Of a stretch of DNA of 13,994 nt, positions 1 through 6,871 are shown in pieces. The position numbers and the translations under genes are program-made. The stretch is from Burkholderiales bacterium. GTDB lineage: Bacteria; Pseudomonadota; Gammaproteobacteria; Burkholderiales; Casimicrobiaceae. Below the pieces are notes generated by a model. The model had not been told where the DNA came from and made no database searches. It worked only from the letters and a program-made list of their open reading frames with translations. The stretch lies in the NCBI GenBank assembly GCA_025354075.1, contig JANXNO010000072.1, positions 1-13,994 of the forward strand, read 5' to 3'. Numbering within the stretch: position 1 is the stretch's first letter; every line of letters starts with the position of its first letter.

Positions 1-55
1 ACGTAGCTACAAAAGCAGTTGGGCGGTTTGCCTCGTTGTTTGCTGTCATCACCAT
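1..55 (-). CDS. Start of a further gene of the exopolysaccharide operon (partial)
   Basis: An ATG lies 9 bases beyond the stop of the J-domain gene on the same strand, and the frame stays open for 18 codons to the left edge. A second in-frame ATG is two codons further on (position 49). The visible start reads MVMTANNEANRPTAFVAT, too short to assign to a family. Position and orientation suggest it is the next gene of the polysaccharide operon. There is no clear ribosome binding site, so the start is uncertain. Confidence 0.4.
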   Translation of the reverse strand, partial: MVMTANNEANRPTAFVAT

Positions 56-64
56 CTGCTGTTT

Positions 65-1639
65 TTAGTTCAATGGATAGTTGAGCAAACGCTCAATTTT
101 CAGACCCTCAGGGCCTCGACCAATATCAATCTCCAGAAAAATGCGCTGACTTGACGATCGGTTGTCATTGTCAATCGTCGAAACGACGGCAAAGCCAGAC
201 GTCAGAAGCTTTTCACCGCTAACTTTGTGCTTAAATTGAGTAAAGCGAATACTGCGTTGCCGTGTCTGCTGAAATACACGTTCGTAGTCAGAAAGAAATT
301 GCCGTCTTCCAGCCATGGACGTCGCAAATACCGTGCTAAACGCCGCAATCGATCCCGCCTCGTAGGCACCGCTTAATTTAACCAGAACGTCGTCCGCATC
401 GGCAGGATTGACTCTGCTTTTGGTCGGGGGAGGAGCAGTAGTGCTGCTCTGAACTGGCGGTACTTGTACCGACGCGGGCATGCGCACCACGCGATCTGCC
501 GTGACCACTGGGCCCGCGGCGTCAGCGCTTGTTGGCGACTTGATGGCGGTTCGTTCTGTCGTAGCAGCAGAGGATACCGTCGGGGCGGTGGGGATTGCCG
601 ACACTATACGAGTTGCCACAAATGCTTCTGGCTGAAGCGTCACGCTGCTGTCCGTTGATGGTCGAACGGGCGCTAGTGACACGGTATTGTTGTGAACACG
701 TATTGGCACTTCCGCAGGAGGGGCTGCAACTTCCGCATTCCCGCCAGTGAGGCTCTGCAGCCGGGTTGAAAAGGTCAGTTTTGGAGCGGGCTCGGCAATC
801 GCTGAGGAACTACTTTCATTTGTCGAGATGGACACTCTGCTTTGCCCTGAAGTGCTGTTCGCTGCCACTAGGGAGTTGTCACTCGCCGCCGCGTTGGGCG
901 AGGGGGCGGTTATGCCAGTGTTAATCGATGCTTCAGCCCGCGACGAGATATCAGTCGAACTCGTCAGCTTGCCCCGCGCCTCTACGATCTGGGGTTGCAC
1001 GTCGCGATTAGCCAGTGAGTAAACCGCGTAGCCAATCGGCAGGAGCATCAATCCAGCGATTGCGAGCAAGCCGTTACCGAACTGAACCTGAGGCACGGCA
1101 GAGCGGAATCGATCAAAGATACCGTCTGCTTGCGAGGTGCGTGCTCGCACCGAGACACTCGTCGTGGCTTGTTGCAATGGCGACGGAGCTTGCTGCTTGA
1201 GCAGTGCCATGCTTGCGTCGTAGCTCGCTCGCCGTTCAGCATCCGCGAGGACGCTGTAAGCCATATTCACTCGACTTGCCGAGTCCTCCGGGAAGCCCAC
1301 AGGCCGGGTATCTGGATGAACGAGCCCGATAAGCCGACGATAGTTCTCGCGCAGCATTTCGTGCGAGCAGTCGGGCGCAACGCCTAATGATGCGTAGAGT
1401 GTCGCCTCACTGGCAAGAAACCACCGGGCCACCAGTTGTCGTGCAGTCTGTTGCCGCAGATCGCTAACCTTGTCATCCGCCACCAACCCAATATGGGCCG
1501 AGGGCATGCGGCCAAGCGCCAGCATGATGACGCTCTGTCCCACTTCACTTGACGATAACGCGAAACCAGCCAACGGAAACGCCTGCGTTTCTGCCAGATG
1601 GTCGATGTCATCGAGAAGTAATTCAGGGCGGTCAAGCAC
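65..1639 (-). CDS. Membrane-anchored J-domain (DnaJ-like) protein of the exopolysaccharide operon
   Basis: A 524-residue protein starting at a GTG, 11 bases after the stop of the Wzc-like gene. Residues about 80-141 form a J domain with the diagnostic HPD tripeptide at 108-110 and the typical final helix (NMAYSVLADAERRASYD). J domains recruit Hsp70 and stimulate its ATPase. There is no Gly/Phe region or zinc domain, so this is not a general DnaJ. One hydrophobic segment at about 189-209 should anchor it in the inner membrane. A low-complexity Ser/Thr/Ala/Pro linker follows (about 215-410), then a folded C-terminal domain (about 412-524) that may be NTF2-like. With one membrane segment, the J domain and the C-terminal domain should lie on opposite sides; a cytoplasmic J domain is expected. 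Its role is unknown; Hsp70-assisted assembly of the export machinery is one possibility. Confidence 0.85.
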   Translation of the reverse strand: MLDRPELLLDDIDHLAETQAFPLAGFALSSSEVGQSVIMLALGRMPSAHIGLVADDKVSDLRQQTARQLVARWFLASEATLYASLGVAPDCSHEMLRENYRRLIGLVHPDTRPVGFPEDSASRVNMAYSVLADAERRASYDASMALLKQQAPSPLQQATTSVSVRARTSQADGIFDRFRSAVPQVQFGNGLLAIAGLMLLPIGYAVYSLANRDVQPQIVEARGKLTSSTDISSRAEASINTGITAPSPNAAASDNSLVAANSTSGQSRVSISTNESSSSAIAEPAPKLTFSTRLQSLTGGNAEVAAPPAEVPIRVHNNTVSLAPVRPSTDSSVTLQPEAFVATRIVSAIPTAPTVSSAATTERTAIKSPTSADAAGPVVTADRVVRMPASVQVPPVQSSTTAPPPTKSRVNPADADDVLVKLSGAYEAGSIAAFSTVFATSMAGRRQFLSDYERVFQQTRQRSIRFTQFKHKVSGEKLLTSGFAVVSTIDNDNRSSSQRIFLEIDIGRGPEGLKIERLLNYPLN

Positions 1640-1650
1640 GGCGAATCTAC

Positions 1651-4011
1651 CTACAGTTTCGCGGACAACGCAGTGACTTCTGTATTTCCGTAGTAGTAAT
1701 AGTCTGCCTCGTAGCCGTAAGCAGACAACGCGCCCGGAACTTTCGTCAATATTGCGCCCAGAGGATGCACCCCTGCTTGATGCAGACGCTTAAGCGCGTT
1801 TCTGATGCTTGCCTTTCGGGTGCGCGAGCTCTCGACGACAAACAGGCTCGCATCCACGTGTTTGCAAAGCACGATAGCGTCAGCGATTCCGAGAATCGGC
1901 GGCGCGTCAATCACGATGTGGTCGAACCCCGACGCCGATGGATTAAGCAGCTTACCGAGGCTTACCCCAGAAAGCAGTTCCGCAGGATTGGGCGGCAACG
2001 GGCCCGCGCTAATGAAATAAAGACCGTTGAATTCGGTCGTTTTAGTAACAGCGATTGGATCAACGTCACTCGACAAAAGATTGGAGAGCCCTACGTTGTG
2101 ATCCGTATGAAGCAGTTGGTGAATGGTTGGGTTGCGCATGTCCCCGTCAACAAGCAAAACCTTCCGACCCATTTGCGACAGTGCAACTGCCAATGAAAAT
2201 GCGGTGGTGCTTTTGCCTTCGTTTTTTGTGCAACTGGTCACGGCGATGGTTCTAGGGGCTCCCCGAGACGTCGAAAACTGAAGCGAAGTTCGTAGCGAGC
2301 GATAAGCCTCCGCTAGGGCGGATCTCGGATCTTTGGTGGCTTGCGTTATGACCGTGCTACCACGAGTGCCGACTTTGGGAATGATGCCCAACAGCGCCAT
2401 ACCGGTAAAGCGCTCGACCTCGTCCGGAAATTTGATCGAGTCATCCATGTATTCGAGGATGAAGGCTAGCGCGAGTCCCGCCATCAAACCCAATAGCAAG
2501 CCAATCGCGGCGGCTTTAAGCAAATCGGGCTTGTAAGGGAAAAGTGGTACGTCAGCTTTGTCAACGACTGATACGTTGTTGGTGCCCACACCACCTGCCA
2601 CACCCACCTCTTTAAGGCGTTGCAACAAACCGTTGTAAATCTCGCGATTAGTGTCGACCTCGCGCTTCAGGATGTTGAGTCGAATCCCTTGATCCTGAAC
2701 GTCGAGCACCGTGCGTTTTGCGTCGTCTGCGCGCGCCTTAAGCTGCGCCTCCTGTGATTTGGCAGACTCAAAAGCGGCATTGGCAGTGCCCAGAATTGAT
2801 GCGGTAACCGCCTTGGTCTCGATCTGTATGCGTCTTTCGTTCTCCTCAATTTGAGCCTGAATCTGCTGCATCTTAGGGAAGCCCGGCTTGTAGATTTTGA
2901 GCTGATCTTGGTACTCGGCCTCTAACCTCGCCTTGTTTTCCCTGGCAACGGAAATTGTCTTGCTTTCCAGCAAATCTTTGGAATTAACCAGGTTACGCTT
3001 AACTTCCTCGTAGTTCGCCTCTGCCCTGATTCGCTCCTGTTGCGCTTTAGCCAACGCGCTCGAGAATTCGGCGAAGTTTTGACCCGTCAGGCTGGTTTTT
3101 TCGTCGACATTTACGATTTGCTTTTCTCGCGTGTAACGATTGAGCTGAACTTCGGACTCCTCCAATCGCTCCTTGGTTTTGGCCAGCTGCTGCTCCAGAA
3201 ATGTCTTGGCGTAGGAGGACGCTTCAAAGCGCCGTTCAAGATTGGATGAAATGTAGGTTTGTACCCAGGCGTTGGCTATTCGTGCGCTGAGATTCGGATC
3301 GCTGTTATCGGCGTGAATTTTGACCAAGTTCGCGTTACGGACAGGCTCAACCGTAACACCGCCACGAAGGCTGCCCAGGACAGACTCGCGGTCAAGCGTT
3401 TGTAAGTCTTTTACGGATGGTTCACGGCGCTTTCGCAGCGTAGCTGCGATCTTTCCCAGTACGTCCTCCCGTTCTTGCGCGTCAGCAGGCACAGGCGATT
3501 CCGCCACGGCGCTCGGGACGGACTTTTTTTCCAAATCCAGCCGCATGCTCTCCATGACGCGCTCTGCTAGTGCTTTGCTGCGAAGTACTTCGTATTGCGT
3601 GACAAAAAACTCTCGGTCGCCGCTGTCGTAGGACTCGCTATTTCTGCTTCCGTCTTTGTAGTCGACGATTCGTGCTGCGTTGCGCTCAATCTGAATGACT
3701 GTCGTTGCCCGATAAATCGGTGTTTGCATCAGCGTATTGACCGTCGCAAACCCAAGCAATAGGAGTGAAACCGACAATATCCACCACTTTCGCTTGTAGA
3801 CAATGCGCAACAGATCCCGCAAATGAAGCGAATCATCAAGTTCACCAGGGGCGGCGGTTACAACGTGCGTAGACAACGCATTCGATTGTCGAATCGCAAG
3901 CGCTGAGCTTGGTTCCAAGGGGTTCGGTTCAATAGGTGTCAATGTGTCTCCGGCAATCGAAATTGTCTGTCTGTACTCTAGGTTCAATGAGGGGCATGCG
4001 CCCCCCATCAC
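1651..4011 (-). CDS. Wzc-like polysaccharide chain-length determinant / BY-kinase
   Basis: A 786-residue inner-membrane protein joining a Wzz-type chain-length domain to a bacterial tyrosine kinase. After a cytoplasmic N-terminus of about 70 residues, the first membrane segment lies at about 76-95. A long periplasmic region rich in coiled coil follows, then the second membrane segment at about 494-516. The cytoplasmic kinase shows a Walker A loop near residue 592 (SCTKNEGKST), Walker A' near 618 (VLLVDGDMRNP) and Walker B near 696 (HIVIDAPP). The C-terminus carries the autophosphorylation cluster: tyrosines 765, 767 and 771-774. In this family, cycling phosphorylation of such tyrosines controls polymer length and export. 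It starts 19 bases after the Wza-like gene and shares the operon with a tyrosine phosphatase, its likely antagonist. Two consecutive ATGs and no strong ribosome binding site make the exact start slightly uncertain. Confidence 0.94.
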   Translation of the reverse strand: MMGGACPSLNLEYRQTISIAGDTLTPIEPNPLEPSSALAIRQSNALSTHVVTAAPGELDDSLHLRDLLRIVYKRKWWILSVSLLLLGFATVNTLMQTPIYRATTVIQIERNAARIVDYKDGSRNSESYDSGDREFFVTQYEVLRSKALAERVMESMRLDLEKKSVPSAVAESPVPADAQEREDVLGKIAATLRKRREPSVKDLQTLDRESVLGSLRGGVTVEPVRNANLVKIHADNSDPNLSARIANAWVQTYISSNLERRFEASSYAKTFLEQQLAKTKERLEESEVQLNRYTREKQIVNVDEKTSLTGQNFAEFSSALAKAQQERIRAEANYEEVKRNLVNSKDLLESKTISVARENKARLEAEYQDQLKIYKPGFPKMQQIQAQIEENERRIQIETKAVTASILGTANAAFESAKSQEAQLKARADDAKRTVLDVQDQGIRLNILKREVDTNREIYNGLLQRLKEVGVAGGVGTNNVSVVDKADVPLFPYKPDLLKAAAIGLLLGLMAGLALAFILEYMDDSIKFPDEVERFTGMALLGIIPKVGTRGSTVITQATKDPRSALAEAYRSLRTSLQFSTSRGAPRTIAVTSCTKNEGKSTTAFSLAVALSQMGRKVLLVDGDMRNPTIHQLLHTDHNVGLSNLLSSDVDPIAVTKTTEFNGLYFISAGPLPPNPAELLSGVSLGKLLNPSASGFDHIVIDAPPILGIADAIVLCKHVDASLFVVESSRTRKASIRNALKRLHQAGVHPLGAILTKVPGALSAYGYEADYYYYGNTEVTALSAKL

Positions 4012-4030
4012 TTCGTGCCGCTTTGCGCCG

Positions 4031-4810
4031 CTAGCGAAGGAATGGAATCGGATTTATCACCTCAAAAATGTCGCGAAACAGCGAATCTTTAAATGCGGCA
4101 CGCGCCTTGGAGCGGTTTATCACGACCAAATCGTCATTTTGGATGAGCGGATCTGGCGCTTCGCCGGTACGTATTTTTGTGGCATCGTATTTCACCAAAA
4201 TACTTTCCCCGACTGGCGTCACGCGAAATAACAAAATCTCTGTCATATCGCTCAACGGGCCTTGACCACCGGCAATGGCAAGTGCGCGCAGCAGTGTCAT
4301 TTGCCCCACTAGCGGAAAGACGCCAGGTCTGTTGACCGCACCCTCCACCGTGAACCGCAGCGTTGTAAATTCTTTGATGAACACGGTCACCTGCGGATTT
4401 TGCAGGTACTTTTCTGATAGGCGCTCCGCAATAGTTCGCTCAAGCGCCTGCGCGGTCAATCCTGTCACGTCCACCTGCCCGATCAGCGGTAAGCTGATTT
4501 GTCCCTTTGCGTTGACGCGAACTGTCCGGGCAAGTTCTGGTAACCCGTAAACGACGATTTCGATCAAATCTTGCGGCCCGACCCGATACTCTGCTTCCGG
4601 GTTAGCGTCGGGCGGCGTCCGGCGACCCGCTGACGGCACGGTTTCGCTCTGCGGCGTCGCGGCGGGTGGAGTGATTGACGTTGGCGTTGCGTCAACGCGC
4701 GGCACCGGTTTTCCCGTCACATTCGCGTCTGTTTCAGCCGCAATAGAGTCGAAGGTAGACCCAATGACGAACATTGCGCACAGCGCACTCAGCGCAAATT
4801 TGAGATTCAT
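4031..4810 (-). CDS. Wza-like polysaccharide export protein
   Basis: A 259-residue secreted protein of the polysaccharide export family. Residues 1-25 are a signal peptide with probable cleavage after SIAA; there is no convincing lipobox, so it is probably not a lipoprotein, unlike E. coli Wza. A Pro/Thr-rich linker (about 28-70) precedes the Poly_export domain (about 73-148, beginning EYRVGPQDLIEIVVYG) and one SLBB-type domain (about 152-205, with VEGAVNRPGVFPL). At 259 residues it is much shorter than Wza (about 380) and lacks the C-terminal helix that forms the outer-membrane pore. It is probably a periplasmic export component needing another protein for the outer membrane. It lies between the tyrosine phosphatase (18 bases upstream) and the Wzc-like kinase. 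Confidence 0.92.
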   Translation of the reverse strand: MNLKFALSALCAMFVIGSTFDSIAAETDANVTGKPVPRVDATPTSITPPAATPQSETVPSAGRRTPPDANPEAEYRVGPQDLIEIVVYGLPELARTVRVNAKGQISLPLIGQVDVTGLTAQALERTIAERLSEKYLQNPQVTVFIKEFTTLRFTVEGAVNRPGVFPLVGQMTLLRALAIAGGQGPLSDMTEILLFRVTPVGESILVKYDATKIRTGEAPDPLIQNDDLVVINRSKARAAFKDSLFRDIFEVINPIPFLR

Positions 4811-4816
4811 ATGTAA

Positions 4817-4822
4817 CCTTCC
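4817..4822 (-). promoter_or_regulatory. Strong ribosome binding site of the Wza-like gene
   Basis: GGAAGG lies six bases before the ATG at 4810. It is the clearest Shine-Dalgarno sequence in the polysaccharide operon and fixes the start of the signal peptide. Confidence 0.75.
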
Positions 4823-4828
4823 GGGGAG

Positions 4829-5638
4829 CTATGATTTTCGGAGCCATCCGAACACCCGACCTCGTATTTTGCCCGTACTCGCTTGCGCCCCGCTTCTTAA
4901 TGCCGGTGGCATGGAAACGGAATCAGGCGCCGCGTCGTTGACGACGGCCTGCGGGCGCTCAAAGACCATACGATCCGCCTCCTCTTTACCGACCAGCGTC
5001 GCCGCGCGGCGAAGCGCCTCTGAGAGCTGTGGGGACCGTCGGTTGGTGGTGTGCGCATCTGACGCCAGCACTGCCGTCCAGCCTTCCGCTATAAACTGTT
5101 CTGACAGTTTTTGGACGCGCAGCCCAAAGCGTCCCAGCAGAGCGCCACCAGTAATTTGCAGCCAAGCCCCCGCGCGAGCAAGCACAAAAAAGTCCTGCAT
5201 GTGATCCGCCGCCCAGGTCAGACGTTCAGGATGTGTAATGACCGGCACGTAGCCCGCCCCAATGAGCGCGAAAACCGACTCGGTAAAGCGCGGCGGGCGC
5301 ACGTTATGCGAGGGCTCAAGCAGCAGATACCGGCTGCCACCCAGTGTAGGGATACGACCAGTCTTAAGACCGTCCATTACTTCTGGCACCAGATGTGTGT
5401 CCGCGCCGTAGCTCAATTGCAGTGGAATATTCTCGTGCTGCAAAATTATTCGCAGTTGATCGACGCGTCTAATAATGTCCGACTGGACGTTTTCGTAGAG
5501 CCCGGGGTAAATGTGGGGCGTGCAGAAAATCGTACCAATGCCATCATCCACGGCAATGCGAGCCATCGCCAGCGAGGTTTCGAGCGTTTGCGCACCGTCG
5601 TCGATGCCGGGTAAGAGGTGGCAATGCAGGTCAATCAT
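4829..5638 (-). CDS. PHP-type protein-tyrosine phosphatase (CpsB/CapC/YwqE family)
   Basis: A 269-residue metal-dependent phosphatase of the PHP superfamily, expected to dephosphorylate the tyrosine cluster of the co-encoded Wzc-like kinase. Metal-binding motifs appear in family order: DLHCHLLPGIDDG (His5, His7), CTPHIYPG (His42), LLEPSHN (Glu108), THPER (His136) and LASDAHTTNRR (Asp194, His196). The start at 5638 was chosen because the family begins with an MIDxHxHxLPGIDDG motif directly at the N-terminus. The frame stays open for 68 more codons upstream, but that extension resembles no known domain. The last 35 or so residues, after the PHP fold, are variable and rich in Ser/Pro/Arg. This is the first gene of the operon, so its promoter should lie in the divergent region to its right. 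Confidence 0.93.
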   Translation of the reverse strand: MIDLHCHLLPGIDDGAQTLETSLAMARIAVDDGIGTIFCTPHIYPGLYENVQSDIIRRVDQLRIILQHENIPLQLSYGADTHLVPEVMDGLKTGRIPTLGGSRYLLLEPSHNVRPPRFTESVFALIGAGYVPVITHPERLTWAADHMQDFFVLARAGAWLQITGGALLGRFGLRVQKLSEQFIAEGWTAVLASDAHTTNRRSPQLSEALRRAATLVGKEEADRMVFERPQAVVNDAAPDSVSMPPALRSGAQASTGKIRGRVFGWLRKS

Positions 5639-6012
5639 TTGTTTTTTGAGTGGGTGCTGGGTGCATTTTTCGTGGGAGCGTACACCGATCACACCGGTTC
5701 CGTTCAGGCGTTGGATTATGAAGTACCGCACCGCGCTTCGGGAGGAATGCGAAATTGCAGAGTTGCGCATCAGCTTTACGCTGAAAGCGCCGTTTAATAA
5801 GGGCCAACACGTTTTTTTTAATGTTATCGACTTAATCAACATTGGCCGTTTAGCCCATAGCTAGTAACGCTTTACCTACAGAGTTGTTGCTGATTTTTAA
5901 GCCAGACCAGCATCACCATCTCCGTACGTGCCTTGCATGCGTCTGGTCGCAAACACGCAACGCGGAAAGCTCTGACACAAAATCGGCAAGAATCGCTTCA
6001 ATATGTTCCTAG
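5639..6012. other. Divergent intergenic region; no gene recognised
   Basis: These 374 bases separate the first polysaccharide gene from the cyclase-like fragment. The minus strand stays open as an upstream continuation of the phosphatase frame to about 5842, without homology. The promoter of the polysaccharide operon is expected here, but I could not identify convincing -35/-10 boxes. AATGTT (5820-5825) and AACATT (5838-5843) form an inverted pair, overlapped by GGCCAA (5802-5807) with TTGGCC (5842-5847). CCAGAC (5902-5907) pairs with GTCTGG (5941-5946). Any of these could be an operator or chance. Confidence 0.4.
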
Positions 6013-6195
6013 ATGAGTGCAATCGCTCGTGTCGTCTCCCTTCCCGGCAAGCCGCTTGACCCACTGCTCATTGAGCGCCTCACGTTGTCCATGTCCACGC
6101 GAGGCCCTGACTGGCGGTAAACGTGGAAACCAGCGCGCGTTGCGCTCGGCCAATGCTTGTTGCAGTTGGCCGCGTGCGCGTCTGATTTAGCATAG
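6013..6195 (+). pseudogene. Remnant of an asparagine-synthetase-like lasso cyclase N-terminus
   Basis: Reading from the ATG at 6013, one frame gives 35 residues that follow the N-terminal pattern of class II glutamine amidotransferase/asparagine synthetase proteins: MSAIA (compare MSGIAG), VVSLPGKPLDPLLIERL (compare the DGxPVDPxLLxRM pattern) and TRGPD (compare HRGPD). A TAA stops the frame at 6118-6120. The same frame then continues with TWKPARVALGQCLLQL, which still resembles the next conserved stretch (xWxxGxVxLGHxxL), until a TAG at 6193. After that nothing clear remains. It also parallels the start of the intact cyclase at 6868 (MSGIAG..D..LVERM..AM..R..D). I infer a decayed second cyclase copy, deleted after about 60 codons. 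The match is by eye only. Confidence 0.6.
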
Positions 6196-6280
6196 CCGAG
6201 ACGTTGTTCGGGCGAGCAACTGTTCACCCGATGCCGCCTGATATGAAAAATACCTACCTGACCTGCGATTGCCGCTAGAT

Positions 6281-6297
6281 TTGGCGTGTTCTGCCAA
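6281..6297. promoter_or_regulatory. Inverted repeat upstream of the lasso plus arm
   Basis: TTGGC, seven bases, GCCAA form a perfect 5-base inverted repeat ending 34 bases before the B2 start. The position would suit an operator of the plus-strand lasso operon. No matching regulator is encoded in the window and no clear sigma-70 boxes were found beside it. Confidence 0.25.
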
Positions 6298-6331
6298 GGT
6301 GATTCGCCTAAATGCACCTGTAATTGCCCTC

Positions 6332-6784
6332 ATGATTAAAAAGCTTCTAGCAATGCGATTCAGCGATTGGTTGATAGTTGCCTGGTCTTGCGCGTTGATT
6401 CCCTACGTCCGCATGATGCTTTGCGTTCGGGGGATAACGACAGCTCTCTCATGGGCTGCAAAGCAAAATGTCGATTTTTTTACGCACACACAATTGGCGC
6501 CTGCTGACGTCGGGCGCTCAGTGAATGTCGCCGCGCGTTACGGGCCTGTTCGCGCATCATGTCTTGTTCGTTCGCTGGTGCTGGTTCGCGTATTGAAGGC
6601 GTTACAAATCGAGTCCGACCTTCGGATAGGAGTGCAAGCGGCAATTGATAACAAACAGTTTTTCGCGCATGCTTGGGTCGAATGTGCTGGGGTTCCGGTG
6701 AATGACCGTACCGACGTTGTAGCGAAGTTTGTGTCGTTTGATAGGTCGTTTTCGTCCGATCAAATACTCAAGTCCTTTCTTTAA
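6332..6784 (+). CDS. Lasso peptide B2 protein: transglutaminase-like leader peptidase
   Basis: A 150-residue protein matching the stand-alone cysteine protease (B2) that removes the leader from lasso precursors. The core pattern of the family is present: ARYGPVRASCLVRSLVL with the nucleophile Cys77, then LRIGVQ, then FAHAWVECAG with His113, and Asp125 in PVND, giving the Cys-His-Asp triad. The N-terminal 45 residues are hydrophobic and Arg/Lys-containing, as usual for B2. I chose the ATG at 6332; another ATG at 6353 is equally possible, and an in-frame TTG at 6269 would overextend the protein. No start has a good ribosome binding site. It needs the separate RRE protein B1, here encoded on the other strand, to find the leader. 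The next open frame starts directly at its stop codon. Confidence 0.9.
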   Translation: MIKKLLAMRFSDWLIVAWSCALIPYVRMMLCVRGITTALSWAAKQNVDFFTHTQLAPADVGRSVNVAARYGPVRASCLVRSLVLVRVLKALQIESDLRIGVQAAIDNKQFFAHAWVECAGVPVNDRTDVVAKFVSFDRSFSSDQILKSFL

Positions 6785-6871
6785 ATGAACGGTTTGGGCA
6801 CCTCGAAATTGCAAGGGTTGACGGATTTTATTGACGCGTCGTTTGCGAGCTGTGCGGTAAGTCGCGCATGA
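6785..6871 (+). CDS. 28-codon open frame bridging B2 and the cyclase
   Basis: The ATG at 6785 follows the B2 stop with no gap, and the TGA at 6869-6871 overlaps the cyclase ATG in an ATGA junction. The predicted peptide is 28 residues (starts MNGLGTSKLQGLTDF, ends SFASCAVSRA). It has no lasso leader motif and resembles nothing I know. The exact fit suggests translational coupling from B2 to the cyclase, which lacks its own good ribosome binding site. It could equally be chance in an 83-base spacer. Confidence 0.3.
   Translation: MNGLGTSKLQGLTDFIDASFASCAVSRA

Noticed and set aside
1549..2196. 215-codon plus-strand open frame
   Set aside because: It lies opposite the J-domain and Wzc-like genes, whose domains are unmistakable; its translation shows no recognisable domain.
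5639..5842. 68-codon N-terminal extension of the tyrosine phosphatase frame
   Set aside because: The family begins with the MIDxHxH motif at 5638, and the extension resembles no domain.
6009..6317. 102-codon minus-strand open frame in the divergent region
   Set aside because: No recognisable domain and no ribosome binding site; the opposite strand carries the cyclase-like remnant, so this is probably its shadow.
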